11,239 nucleotides of DNA from JAAYCI01 sp964371725 (GCA_964371725.1 CAYJNQ010000051.1:1-11239); one strand, 5' to 3'; counted from the stretch's first letter, positions 1-6,832 are shown. The notes: generated by a model not told the origin, from the letters alone. Program-made: numbers and translations.

Positions 1-90
1 GCTGCACCACGGGCGGGGCCGGCGGTGCGGGCTGCACCACGGGCGGGGCTGCCGGCACCGGCTGCACCACGGGCGGGGCTGCCGGTTGCG
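1..90. repeat. 30-bp tandem repeat, three copies, inside a coding region
   Basis: Copies start at 1, 31 and 61. The first 19 bases of each (gctgcaccacgggcggggc) are identical; the last 11 vary. Read on the - strand the unit encodes ten residues of the Pro/Ala/Val/Gln linker of the zinc-ribbon protein. The array may continue beyond the left edge. The in-frame 30-bp unit would allow copy-number change without frameshift. Confidence 0.9.
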
Positions 91-274
91 ATTGTGACGG
101 TTTCAGGCTTTGCCCGCAATTTGTGCAAAAGGCGCGCCCCTCTTTTTTGGGGGCACCACAACTCGTGCAAAAGGCACTTTTCGCTTTGGCTTCATGGCCG
201 CAGCTTGTGCAAAACGTGCTATGGGCGTGAAGCTCGTGCCCGCAATTTTGGCATTGTTTTTTTCCAGTTTCCAT
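1..274 (-). CDS. Zinc-ribbon protein with Pro-rich repeat tail (3' part missing)
   Basis: The gene reads leftward from an ATG at 272-274 and runs out of the window, leaving 91 complete codons. The start is supported by a GAGGA ribosome binding site at 282-286, 7 nt upstream, and a SigA-like promoter at 306-334. Four CxxC knuckles lie at residues 8/11, 22/25, 36/39 and 50/53, exactly 14 residues apart, each within a phenylalanine-Cys-Thr-(Ser/Asn)-Cys-Gly type context except the first. This fits a double zinc ribbon that would bind two zinc ions. From residue 64 the chain becomes a repeat of about ten residues, consensus PAAPPVVQPV, a likely flexible linker. Proteins of this layout in Firmicutes often continue into a membrane or other C-terminal domain, which is not visible here, so no function can be assigned. 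It is divergent from the glycosyltransferase at 553. Confidence 0.85.
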   Translation of the reverse strand, partial: METGKKQCQNCGHELHAHSTFCTSCGHEAKAKSAFCTSCGAPKKEGRAFCTNCGQSLKPSQSQPAAPPVVQPVPAAPPVVQPAPPAPPVVQ

Positions 275-305
275 GCTGTTTTCCTCATATAAATTGGTTT
301 CTTCA

Positions 306-334
306 AGTATACGCGATTTTCCCTCTACAATCAA
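306..334 (-). promoter_or_regulatory. SigA-like promoter of the zinc-ribbon gene
   Basis: On the - strand the -35 box TTGATT (329-334) and the -10 box TATACT (306-311) are separated by exactly 17 nt. The -10 lies about 32 nt upstream of the ATG at 274, leaving a short leader with the GAGGA ribosome binding site. Confidence 0.7.
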
Positions 335-444
335 CACCCTATCCTCTGCTGCTTATTGCGCCAAACCGTGTATACGCTGCGTTGATAACAGCCGTTTTCG
401 CACGTTTCGTATATTTTATACAGGCTTTGCGCATTAAATTTTCT

Positions 445-473
445 TTGATATTGGACAAATTCACCGTTTTTAT
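445..473 (+). promoter_or_regulatory. Possible promoter of the glycosyltransferase-aroEK operon
   Basis: TTGATA (445-450) and TTTTAT (468-473) are 17 nt apart, giving 5/6 and 4/6 matches to the SigA consensus. The stretch 275-552 is AT-richer than its flanks and carries no other gene that I can support. Other -10-like words nearby make this assignment uncertain. Confidence 0.35.
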
Positions 474-552
474 GGTACATTATGGGAGGATGATTGGAAG
501 AAGGATTTTCCCGGCTTGTTTTCTTGATTATTTTTACAAAGGGGCGTTGTGC

Positions 553-1494
553 GTGAGCAAAAAAGTGGCCGTTCTCATACCTTGTTATAATGAAGCTGTT
601 ACCATCGAAAAAGTGGTGCAAGATTTTAAAACCGCTTTGCCCGATGCGGATATTTATGTGTACGACAACAATTCCAGCGACGACACCTATGAAATTGCCC
701 AAAAGGCCGGCGCCATTGTGCAAAAAGAGCCCCAGCAGGGCAAGGGGAATGTGATGCGCTCGATGTTTCGCCACATCGAGGCCGACTGCTATGTGATTGT
801 GGACGGAGACGACACCTACCCTGCCCACCATGCGCCGGAAATGGTGGACAAGGTTTTGAACGAAAACATCGACCTCGTCATCGGCGATCGCCTCTCCTCC
901 ACCTATTTCACCGAAAACAAGCGCCCTTTCCACAATTTTGGCAATGTGCTGGTGCGCGGCCTCATCAACACCCTGTTTAAAAGCGAAATTCGCGACATCA
1001 TGACGGGGTACCGCTGCATGAGCTATGCTTTTGTGAAAAATTACCCCATCACCTCGCGCGGGTTTGAAATTGAAACCGAAATGACCATCCACGCGCTTGA
1101 CAAAAAATACCACATTGCCGCCGTGCCCATTCAATACCAAGACCGCCCCGAGGGCAGTGTTTCGAAGCTCAACACCTATACAGACGGGTTTCGCGTTTTA
1201 AAAACCATCTTTCTTATGGTGCGCGAATATCGGCCGTTTATGTTCTTCAGTTTTCTTTCGCTGTTGTTTTTGTTGGTTGCCGCCATTTTGTTTGTGCCCA
1301 TTTTCATCACCTATTTGCAAACCGGCTTTGTAGACCGCATTCCCACCATGGTCAGCTCGGGTTTTGTGGTAATTTTAGCGGTGCTCTCTTTCTTCTGCGG
1401 CCTTATTTTAGACGTGGTGGCGCAAAAATATAGGCAAATTTACCAAATTACACTCAACCACACTCGCCCCCCCAGCTCCCGAGAGCGCAAGTAG
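553..1494 (+). CDS. Membrane-anchored family 2 glycosyltransferase (DPM1/polyprenyl-phosphate type)
   Basis: A 313-residue protein. The GTG start at 553 is preferred over longer in-frame readings because AAAGGGG lies just upstream (538-544) and the GT-A fold begins immediately afterwards; upstream codons overlap the divergent zinc-ribbon gene. Visible motifs are VLIPCYNE (residues 7-14), DNNSSDDT (38-45) for nucleotide-sugar binding, the DxD-containing DGDDTYP (84-90) for metal, and TGYR (151-154). Two hydrophobic segments at about 228-255 and 268-292 should be transmembrane helices, placing the catalytic domain at the inner membrane face. Relatives transfer a sugar from a nucleotide donor to a lipid phosphate or glycan; the donor and acceptor cannot be read here. 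The stop is only 9 nt before the AroE-AroK gene, so they are probably one operon, although no pathway link is apparent. Confidence 0.88.
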   Translation: MSKKVAVLIPCYNEAVTIEKVVQDFKTALPDADIYVYDNNSSDDTYEIAQKAGAIVQKEPQQGKGNVMRSMFRHIEADCYVIVDGDDTYPAHHAPEMVDKVLNENIDLVIGDRLSSTYFTENKRPFHNFGNVLVRGLINTLFKSEIRDIMTGYRCMSYAFVKNYPITSRGFEIETEMTIHALDKKYHIAAVPIQYQDRPEGSVSKLNTYTDGFRVLKTIFLMVREYRPFMFFSFLSLLFLLVAAILFVPIFITYLQTGFVDRIPTMVSSGFVVILAVLSFFCGLILDVVAQKYRQIYQITLNHTRPPSSRERK

Positions 1495-1503
1495 GGAGGC
1501 TTT

Positions 1504-2757
1504 ATGCAAATATTTGGCCTAATTGGAAAAACCCTTTCCCACAGCTATTCGCCGTTTTTGCACGAGCTTTTGGAAGACACGCCCTACCGCTTGTTTCCCC
1601 TTGAGGAAGAGGCTTTTCATGCCTTTATGAAAGAGCGCGCCTTCACCGGGGTGAATGTGACCATTCCCTATAAGCAAGCGGCGATGGCCTACTGTGCAAA
1701 GCTGGATGAAACCGCGCGGGAAATTGGCTGTGTGAACACAGTGATAAACCGTGGCGGTGCCCTGCACGGTTACAACACAGATGCGGCCGGCCTTTCGCTT
1801 TTGGTGCGCCGTGTTCTGCCCGATTTAAAGGGCAAAACCGCCCTTGTTTTGGGCGATGGTGGCACCTCGCGCACGGCGCGCTATGTGCTTTCAAAGCTGG
1901 GCGCGGCGCGCATTCTTGTGGCCAGCCGCAGCCCGCGCGAGGGCACGGTTTCCTATTTAGAGGCGCAAAACACAAAAGACATCCACCTGCTTTTGAACAC
2001 AACGCCCGTGGGCATGTATCCAAACAACGGCGCCCTGCCGTTTCCCTTGGAAACCTTGCCGCAGCTAGAGGCCGTGGTGGATGTGGTGTACAACCCCGCC
2101 AAAACGGCGCTTGTGCTTGCCGCCGAAAAACGCGGCCTTCCCGCCATTGGCGGCCTTGCCATGCTTGCCGAGCAGGCCAGGGCCGCATCCTCGCTTTTTT
2201 TGGAAAAAGAACAACCCGTGCAGCGCACAAAAGAGCTGTGCACGGCTTTGCAAAACCGCATTTACAACCTTGTGCTCATCGGTATGCCCGGTTGCGGCAA
2301 AACGAGCCTTGGCAGGATGCTGGCCAAGGAAACAAACCGCAGCTTTGTGGATTTAGACCATGTTTTGGAGCAAGAGGAAGGCCGCAGCGCCAAGGCCATT
2401 TTGGAAACCGAAGGCGAAGCCGCTTTTCGAGACATAGAAAGCCGCATTGCAAAAAGCAGGGGCAAGGAAAACGGGCAGGTGATTGCCACGGGCGGCGGTG
2501 TGATTTTGCGCGAAGAAAACCTGGATGCCCTGCGGCAAAACGGAATCATCATCTGGGTGGATTGCCCGCTTTCGGCACTGACCCCAAGCAATAGTCGGCC
2601 GCTTTCCCAAAACCAAGAGGCTTTGTGTGCACTTTACGAAAAACGCCATCCGCTTTACCAAAAAGCCGCCGACCTTCGCTTCGAGCGGCCGAGCGGGCTT
2701 GGTGAAAGCATTGCCGCACTGGCCCTTTTGGCAAACGAGGCCCTGCCGGAAAGCTGA
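1504..2757 (+). CDS. aroEK: Bifunctional shikimate dehydrogenase / shikimate kinase
   Basis: A 417-residue fusion of two shikimate-pathway enzymes. Residues 1-235 resemble AroE, which reduces 3-dehydroshikimate with NADPH: HSYSP (13-17) and NVTIPYK with catalytic Lys57 bind substrate, D93 lies in GYNTDAAG, the dinucleotide loop is LGDGGTSRTA (116-125), then NTTPVGMYP (165-173) and the C-terminal GLAMLAEQA. Residues 255-417 resemble AroK, which phosphorylates shikimate: Walker A GMPGCGKT (260-267), DLD (283-285), FRDIE (308-312), GGGV (330-333), and the lid Arg365 in SRPLS. The link between halves is short (about 236-254). The kinase lid before and after Arg365 looks several residues shorter than in E. 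coli-type AroK, and the AroE loop near residues 9-12 lacks the usual proline. The start has GGGAGG at 1494-1499. No other aromatic pathway genes are present. Confidence 0.93.
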   Translation: MQIFGLIGKTLSHSYSPFLHELLEDTPYRLFPLEEEAFHAFMKERAFTGVNVTIPYKQAAMAYCAKLDETAREIGCVNTVINRGGALHGYNTDAAGLSLLVRRVLPDLKGKTALVLGDGGTSRTARYVLSKLGAARILVASRSPREGTVSYLEAQNTKDIHLLLNTTPVGMYPNNGALPFPLETLPQLEAVVDVVYNPAKTALVLAAEKRGLPAIGGLAMLAEQARAASSLFLEKEQPVQRTKELCTALQNRIYNLVLIGMPGCGKTSLGRMLAKETNRSFVDLDHVLEQEEGRSAKAILETEGEAAFRDIESRIAKSRGKENGQVIATGGGVILREENLDALRQNGIIIWVDCPLSALTPSNSRPLSQNQEALCALYEKRHPLYQKAADLRFERPSGLGESIAALALLANEALPES

Positions 2758-2798
2758 CATCGCCGCGCTTCACCCAATTCCTTTTTTGGTGCGCACTC

Positions 2799-2827
2799 TT
2801 GCCGAACGCAGGTTTTTTTCGTATACT
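2799..2827 (+). promoter_or_regulatory. SigA-like promoter of asnA
   Basis: TTGCCG (2799-2804), a 17-nt spacer, and TATACT (2822-2827). Transcription would begin near 2834, giving a leader of roughly 57 nt that contains GGGT/ACCC complementarity and the AAAGGAG ribosome binding site at 2878-2884. The promoter lies within the 133-nt gap after aroEK; no convincing terminator is visible in that gap, so some read-through is possible. Confidence 0.7.
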
Positions 2828-2890
2828 GAATAGGGTACAATTCATGCAACTATAAAAAAAGGGTATCACCCCGGGGTAAAGGAGACCGAT

Positions 2891-3877
2891 ATGCACTACA
2901 CGCCAAAGCTCGACCTCATTGAAACTGAAAAGGCCATCAAATTTGTAAAAGACCATTTTGAAGCGGAACTTGGCAAAGAACTCTCGCTCACGCGCGTTTC
3001 CGCGCCCTTGTTCCTCCCCGTCTCCAGCGGTTTGAACGACAACCTCAACGGCGTGGAGCGCTCGGTTTCGTTCGACATCAAAGAAACCGGCGAAATGGCT
3101 GAGGTGGCACACAGCTTGGCCAAATGGAAACGCCATGCCCTCGGGCGCTACGGTTTTTGCCCCGGCACGGGCATTTACACCGATATGAACGCCATTCGCC
3201 GCGACGAAGTGTGCGATGCCATCCACTCTTTGTATGTGGACCAGTGGGACTGGGAAAAGGTCATCACACGCAGCGAGCGCACGCGCGACTATCTTGAAAA
3301 AACCGTGCGCCAAATTTACAGTGTTCTAAAGCGCGTGGCCGACCTTGTGTGTAAAACTTATCCGCAAATCAACATCGATTTGCCAAGCGATATCCGCTTT
3401 TTCACAACGGCAGAGCTGGAGCAGCGCTACCCCGGCATGACCCCAAAAGAGCGCGAAAATGCCATTGCCAAGGAACACGGTGCCGTTTTCATCATTGGCA
3501 TCGGCGGCAAATTGGCAAGCGGTGCCCCGCACGACGGCCGCGCGCCGGACTATGACGACTGGGCCCTCAACGGCGACATTTTGGTGTATTTCCCCATGAT
3601 AGAGGCCGCCTTGGAGCTGTCTTCCATGGGCATTCGTGTGGACGCCGAAAGCCTTACGGCCCAGCTCCAAGAGGCCGGGGCAGAAGAACGCCTTTCCTTC
3701 CCGTTCCACAAAGCACTTTTGGCAAACGAACTTCCGCTTACCATTGGCGGCGGCATCGGCCAAAGCCGCCTTTGCATGTTCATGCTGGAAAAGGCACACA
3801 TCGGCGAAGTGCAGGCCTCCATATGGCCTGAGGCCATGCTCTCGGATTGCAAAGAAAAAAACATCCCCATTTTGTAA
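2891..3877 (+). CDS. asnA: Aspartate--ammonia ligase (asparagine synthetase A)
   Basis: A 328-residue protein, close to the usual AsnA length of about 330. It makes asparagine from aspartate, ammonia and ATP in the cytoplasm, through an aspartyl-AMP intermediate, and has a class II aminoacyl-tRNA-synthetase-like fold. Recognisable conserved blocks are FLPVSSGLNDNLNGVE (41-56), SLAKWKR (75-81), GIYTDMNAIRRDE (94-106), SLYVDQWDWEKVI (113-125), and the motif-3-like GGGIGQSRLCMFML (286-299), whose arginine should contact ATP. The ATG at 2891 follows AAAGGAG with a 6-nt gap. A dedicated promoter lies upstream, and a CofE-like ligase gene follows after 54 nt, suggesting a two-gene unit. All key blocks appear intact, so the enzyme is expected to be active. 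Confidence 0.96.
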   Translation: MHYTPKLDLIETEKAIKFVKDHFEAELGKELSLTRVSAPLFLPVSSGLNDNLNGVERSVSFDIKETGEMAEVAHSLAKWKRHALGRYGFCPGTGIYTDMNAIRRDEVCDAIHSLYVDQWDWEKVITRSERTRDYLEKTVRQIYSVLKRVADLVCKTYPQINIDLPSDIRFFTTAELEQRYPGMTPKERENAIAKEHGAVFIIGIGGKLASGAPHDGRAPDYDDWALNGDILVYFPMIEAALELSSMGIRVDAESLTAQLQEAGAEERLSFPFHKALLANELPLTIGGGIGQSRLCMFMLEKAHIGEVQASIWPEAMLSDCKEKNIPIL

Positions 3878-3931
3878 CACAGTTTGCCCCTGCGGCAACT
3901 TGTTTACCCATAATGAAAAGGAGCATTTGCT

Positions 3932-5113
3932 ATGAGACACACCGGCGTGACGGCACGGGGCATTGTATCCCCCATTTTCAAGGAAGGGGATGATTTGGCA
4001 AAATCTGTATGCGACAGCGTTTTGGCCGCGGCCAAGGCCGAAAATTTTGCCGTGGAAGACGGCGATATCATTGGCATCACCGAATCGGTTGTGGCGCGCA
4101 CACAGGGCAACTATGTAAGCTGCGAGCAAATTGCAGAGGACATCCGCAAGAAATTTGGCGGTGGCAGCCTTGGCATTGTGTTCCCCATACTCAGCCGAAA
4201 CCGTTTTTCCATTTTGCTAAAAGCCATTGCCATGGCCACAGACAAATTGTATGTGCAGCTTTCCTACCCGGGCGATGAAGTGGGCAACGAGCTTGTGAGC
4301 TGGGAGCAGGTGGAGGAAAAGGATGTGGACCCCTACCGCGACTGTTTTGATGAAGAGGATTTCCGCCGCGTGTTCGGGTACGACACCGTGCACCCGTTTA
4401 CCGGTGTGGATTACATCGACTTCTACAAAACCTTTGGCGATCACATCGAGGTGATTTTCTCGAACAACCCGGCGCATGTTTTGAAATACACAGACCAAGT
4501 GCTTTGCTGCGACATCCACTCGCGCATGCGCACAAAACGCCAGCTTTTAAAACAGGGTGCCAAAAAGGTGCTGGGGCTGGACGAAATTATGAACGAAAGT
4601 GTGAACGGAAGCGGCTACAACGCCGACTATGGCCTTTTGGGCAGCAACATGGCAACGCCCGACAAGGTGAAATTGTTCCCCCACAGCGGCGATGTGCTTG
4701 TGAACGATTTGCAAAAACGCCTGAAAGAGGAAACGGGCAAAACCGTGGAAGTGATGATTTACGGCGACGGCTGTTTTAAAGACCCCATTGGCGGCATTTG
4801 GGAATTGGCCGACCCCGTTGTGTCGCCCGCTTTTACAAAGGGCTTGCTTGGCACACCGAACGAAATTAAAATGAAATATCTTGCCGACAACGATTTATGC
4901 GACCTTTCGGGCGAAGATTTGCGCGAGGGTGTTTTAAACCGCATCCGTGAAAAAGACCAAGACCTTGTGGGCAAAATGGATGCACAAGGCACCACCCCAC
5001 GCCGCTACACCGATTTGCTGGGGAGCCTGTGCGACCTGGTGAGCGGCAGCGGAGACCGCGGCACACCCGTGGTGTATGTGAAAGGGTATTTCACCAATTT
5101 CGCAAGTGAATAA
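3932..5113 (+). CDS. CofE-like protein (coenzyme F420-0:L-glutamate ligase superfamily)
   Basis: A 393-residue soluble protein; the ATG at 3932 is 8 nt after AAAAGGAG (3916-3923). The N-terminal part has the CofE-family signature GDIIGITESVVARTQG (44-59). Further blocks are LCCDIHSR (191-198), GDGCFKDPIGG (278-288) continuing to ADPVVSPAF (293-301), and a C-terminal GTTPRRYTDLLG plus SGSGDRGTPVVYVKG stretch (353-385). CofE adds glutamate residues to coenzyme F420-0 with GTP in archaea and actinobacteria. This protein is longer than classic CofE (about 250 residues), and typical Clostridia are not known F420 producers, so the real substrate is probably a different acid or amide. Only the superfamily membership is claimed. 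It follows asnA by 54 nt with only a weak hairpin (3884-3898) between them, consistent with cotranscription. Confidence 0.8.
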   Translation: MRHTGVTARGIVSPIFKEGDDLAKSVCDSVLAAAKAENFAVEDGDIIGITESVVARTQGNYVSCEQIAEDIRKKFGGGSLGIVFPILSRNRFSILLKAIAMATDKLYVQLSYPGDEVGNELVSWEQVEEKDVDPYRDCFDEEDFRRVFGYDTVHPFTGVDYIDFYKTFGDHIEVIFSNNPAHVLKYTDQVLCCDIHSRMRTKRQLLKQGAKKVLGLDEIMNESVNGSGYNADYGLLGSNMATPDKVKLFPHSGDVLVNDLQKRLKEETGKTVEVMIYGDGCFKDPIGGIWELADPVVSPAFTKGLLGTPNEIKMKYLADNDLCDLSGEDLREGVLNRIREKDQDLVGKMDAQGTTPRRYTDLLGSLCDLVSGSGDRGTPVVYVKGYFTNFASE

Positions 5114-5131
5114 AAACGTTTGAGAATCACA

Positions 5132-5161
5132 CTGAGGGGTGGCCGTTTGGCCACCCCTCAG
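5132..5161. terminator. GC-rich hairpin after the CofE-like gene
   Basis: CTGAGGGGTGGCC (5132-5144) pairs perfectly over 13 bp with 5149-5161 across a GTTT loop. It starts 18 nt after the stop at 5113, the position expected for a terminator. No U-tract follows directly on the + strand (next bases accgttcaa), so efficiency is uncertain. Flanking TTTGA (5120-5124) and TCAAA (5167-5171) could add an outer stem. Confidence 0.6.
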
Positions 5162-5178
5162 ACCGTTCAAAAAATACA

Positions 5179-5207
5179 GGGCGGCCGGGAAAGTGCCAAG
5201 TGCTAGG
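5179..5207. repeat. Direct repeat, copy 1
   Basis: Reads GGGCGGCCGGGAAAGTGCC, two variable bases (AA), then GTGCTAGG. It matches the copy at 5308-5336 in 27 of 29 positions, offset by 129 bp. It lies in the noncoding gap between two convergent genes. No coding sense was found, and a dispersed intergenic repeat is a possible explanation. Confidence 0.8.
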
Positions 5208-5213
5208 AAGCAA

Positions 5214-5263
5214 AAAATGCCGCAAAGGCGCATATAATTGATATGTAACTGCCGCGGCATTTT
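5214..5263. repeat. Nested inverted repeat
   Basis: The outer arms AAAATGCCGC (5214-5223) and GCGGCATTTT (5254-5263) are perfectly complementary over 10 bp. Inside them GGC/GCC and CATAT/ATATG (about 5227-5253) can continue the stem around an AATTG loop. The 3' arm ends in TTTT followed by GC, so it could act as a weak terminator in either direction or as a folded RNA or DNA element. It sits between the two direct-repeat copies. Confidence 0.65.
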
Positions 5264-5307
5264 GCAGTCTGACGACGCAATTGGTGCTTTATTGACGGCC
5301 TGCTGAG

Positions 5308-5336
5308 GGGCGGCCGGGAAAGTGCCCGGTGCTAGG
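5308..5336. repeat. Direct repeat, copy 2
   Basis: Second copy of the unit at 5179-5207, with CG in place of AA at the two variable positions and otherwise the same order of blocks. Both copies are preceded by a short G-rich run. Confidence 0.8.
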
Positions 5337-5352
5337 GGCTCCACTTGCCCCC

Positions 5353-5368
5353 GTGCCGCCTTCGGCAC
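5353..5368. repeat. Small hairpin GTGCCG/CGGCAC
   Basis: Six-base arms GTGCCG (5353-5358) and CGGCAC (5363-5368) close a CCTT loop. It lies directly beside the 21-bp stem at 5374-5422. Its role is unknown. Confidence 0.45.
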
Positions 5369-5373
5369 TGACA

Positions 5374-5422
5374 AAAAGGCCACAAAAGGCACACCGGTAG
5401 TGTGTGCCTTTTGTGGCCTTTT
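5374..5422 (-). terminator. Long perfect stem-loop, likely terminator of the methyltransferase gene
   Basis: Arms 5374-5394 and 5402-5422 pair perfectly over 21 bp around a 7-nt loop. Read on the - strand, the GC-rich part ends in a run of five T (complement of 5373-5377), which fits an intrinsic terminator 52 nt beyond the methyltransferase stop. On the + strand the stem ends in TTTT, so it could also stop read-through from the CofE-like gene. The stem is unusually long and regular for a simple terminator. Confidence 0.65.
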
Positions 5423-5435
5423 GTGGCCTTTTGCG
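5406..5435. repeat. 10-bp tandem repeat, three copies
   Basis: GCCTTTTGTG occurs at 5406-5415 and 5416-5425, and with one change (GCCTTTTGCG) at 5426-5435. The first copy and part of the second form the 3' arm of the 21-bp stem, so the stem can slip by one repeat unit. Confidence 0.8.
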
Positions 5436-5473
5436 GCCCGGCGGCGCACTGGAGCTTTGCCGGCGGCCCGCCT

Positions 5474-6763
5474 TTACTGTTCGCTTTTTTGAATGATGAG
5501 CTCCATGGAGCCATTGTATCGGTTCGACACCGTATACTCCAGCACTTTGAAACCTTCGTCGCAAAGCAATTTTGTTAGGGTTTTGTAGCTAAAGTAGGTG
5601 ATGTGGTCGTGCACGCACCACATGGGGTCATCAAATTTTGTGAAGCGCGAAAAGGCGCTTTCAAAGTTGGGGGTGGAAAGCCACAACACCCCGTTTTCCT
5701 TTAAAAGGGCCTGTACCTTTTGCAGTGCCTTTTTGGGGTTTGTGATATGCTCAATCACATCGCCCATAAAGATGGCGTCATACTGTTTCTTTGGCTCAAA
5801 GCACAAAAAATCCTCGCTCATGATGCCAATGCCCAGCAAGTTCGCCGTGCTTTGGGCACTGTCGCGGCTCAGCTCCACGGCCTCCACGGAAAGGCCCATC
5901 TCCAAGGCGGTGGCCAAAAAAGACCCGTTTCCGGTGCCCACTTCCAAAACATCTTTTGCACCGTTTATTTTTTGAATCTCTTTTAAAATGTTGCACCAGG
6001 TAACAAAGGTGGGGGTGTGGGGGGTTCGCTTCATTTCCGGTGTGGCATAAGGCTCGATGTATTCGCTTTTCAAGGTCATGTCCAGCAGATATTTTGCCAT
6101 ATAGCGGCTGTATAAATTGTGGCAACCCGTGCATTTCATCCACAGTTTGAACGGCAAATTGGGCGGGGAAAAATCGGCCATTCTGCAAGAAAGCGCCATA
6201 AAATAGCCTTCGCCCTTGCCGCCGCAAACGGGGCAGGTTTCAATTTCGGTTTGCTCGTGCGTTTCGGAATATTCATAATGGGGCACCACTTTTGGTAGAA
6301 TTTGTGCCAAGGCACGCGGGTTCTTTTTTAAGAATTGCATGTGTATGGCAAAGCACAGCTCCGGCAACAGGTAGGCGTACGAGTGCAGGTTTTCGAACAG
6401 CGCCGCATACATTTCGCCAAAACTCAGCTGTGCTTTAAGGATATACGCAAAATATTCGAGGGCTGTTTCTATGTTCAGACCCTCTTCTTTTTGCCTTTTT
6501 GCAAAATCTTGCGCCATTTGCACATTGATTTCCTGAAACCACGCAAGGGCCGCTTTCAAAACCTCCTCGCTTTGGGAAGTTACCGCCTTTTCATAGGCCT
6601 GCCGAAGTTTTCTCACGCGTCCGCTTGGATACTGCTCGCTTAAAAAAGCAACCAGCTCCACGGAGTTTTCCGTAAGCTCCCTGTTTTCGGCATTCAGATG
6701 GGGCAAACTTTCATAAAATACCGTGCAGGTTTGCACAATGGTGCTCATTTGGGCTGTGGCCAT
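5474..6763 (-). CDS. Class I SAM-dependent methyltransferase with helical N-terminal domain and zinc site
   Basis: A 429-residue protein. The ATG at 6763 is chosen over the one at 6787 because AGGAGG (6773-6778) lies 9 nt upstream of it and inside the longer reading. Residues 1-165 are mostly predicted-helical and match no family I recognise. Cysteines 177/180 and 211/214 form two CxxC pairs, probably one zinc site. The Rossmann methyltransferase domain follows: motif I DVLEVGTGNGSF (271-282), acidic motif II around E297, DVIEHI (335-340), TPNF (364-367), and a His-rich HDHITYF (385-391). It resembles Methyltransf_23-type sugar or small-molecule methylases; the substrate is unknown. It diverges from the large glycosyltransferase at 6945, with flagellin about 4.3 kb away, so modification of a glycan is plausible but unproven. 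Confidence 0.85.
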   Translation of the reverse strand: MATAQMSTIVQTCTVFYESLPHLNAENRELTENSVELVAFLSEQYPSGRVRKLRQAYEKAVTSQSEEVLKAALAWFQEINVQMAQDFAKRQKEEGLNIETALEYFAYILKAQLSFGEMYAALFENLHSYAYLLPELCFAIHMQFLKKNPRALAQILPKVVPHYEYSETHEQTEIETCPVCGGKGEGYFMALSCRMADFSPPNLPFKLWMKCTGCHNLYSRYMAKYLLDMTLKSEYIEPYATPEMKRTPHTPTFVTWCNILKEIQKINGAKDVLEVGTGNGSFLATALEMGLSVEAVELSRDSAQSTANLLGIGIMSEDFLCFEPKKQYDAIFMGDVIEHITNPKKALQKVQALLKENGVLWLSTPNFESAFSRFTKFDDPMWCVHDHITYFSYKTLTKLLCDEGFKVLEYTVSNRYNGSMELIIQKSEQ

Positions 6764-6803
6764 GGTCTGCTTCCTCCTCGTTGGCATCTATTTTCTTTTA
6801 AAA

Positions 6804-6832
6804 ATTATACCATGAATCGCCCCACAAGTCAT
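6804..6832 (-). promoter_or_regulatory. SigA-like promoter of the methyltransferase gene
   Basis: On the - strand ATGACT (6827-6832) and a consensus TATAAT (6804-6809) are separated by 17 nt. The -10 is 40 nt upstream of the ATG at 6763. Confidence 0.65.

Noticed and set aside
1..90. CRISPR-like array
   Set aside because: The 30-bp units are contiguous with no unique spacers and keep the reading frame of the zinc-ribbon protein.
25..552. Long in-frame N-terminal extension of the glycosyltransferase
   Set aside because: It overlaps the zinc-ribbon gene, has no ribosome binding site or domain, and the GT fold begins right after the GTG at 553.
331..1140. 269-codon open frame antisense to the glycosyltransferase
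   Set aside because: It is a codon-bias shadow: His/Val/Gly-rich translation with no known domain, opposite a clearly recognised enzyme.
2834..2890. T-box-like GGGTATCACCCC in the asnA leader
   Set aside because: The leader is only about 57 nt, too short for Stem I and a specifier loop, and the word does not match the T-box consensus.
3884..3898. Hairpin TTGCC/GGCAA between asnA and the CofE-like gene
   Set aside because: Only 5 bp with a weak T-rich tail (CTTGTTTA); not enough to call a terminator or break the operon.
4934..5449. 171-codon - strand open frame across the convergent gap, with overlapping open frames nearby
   Set aside because: It runs through the 3' end of the CofE-like gene, the direct repeats and both terminator hairpins; its repeated peptide simply reflects the DNA repeat.
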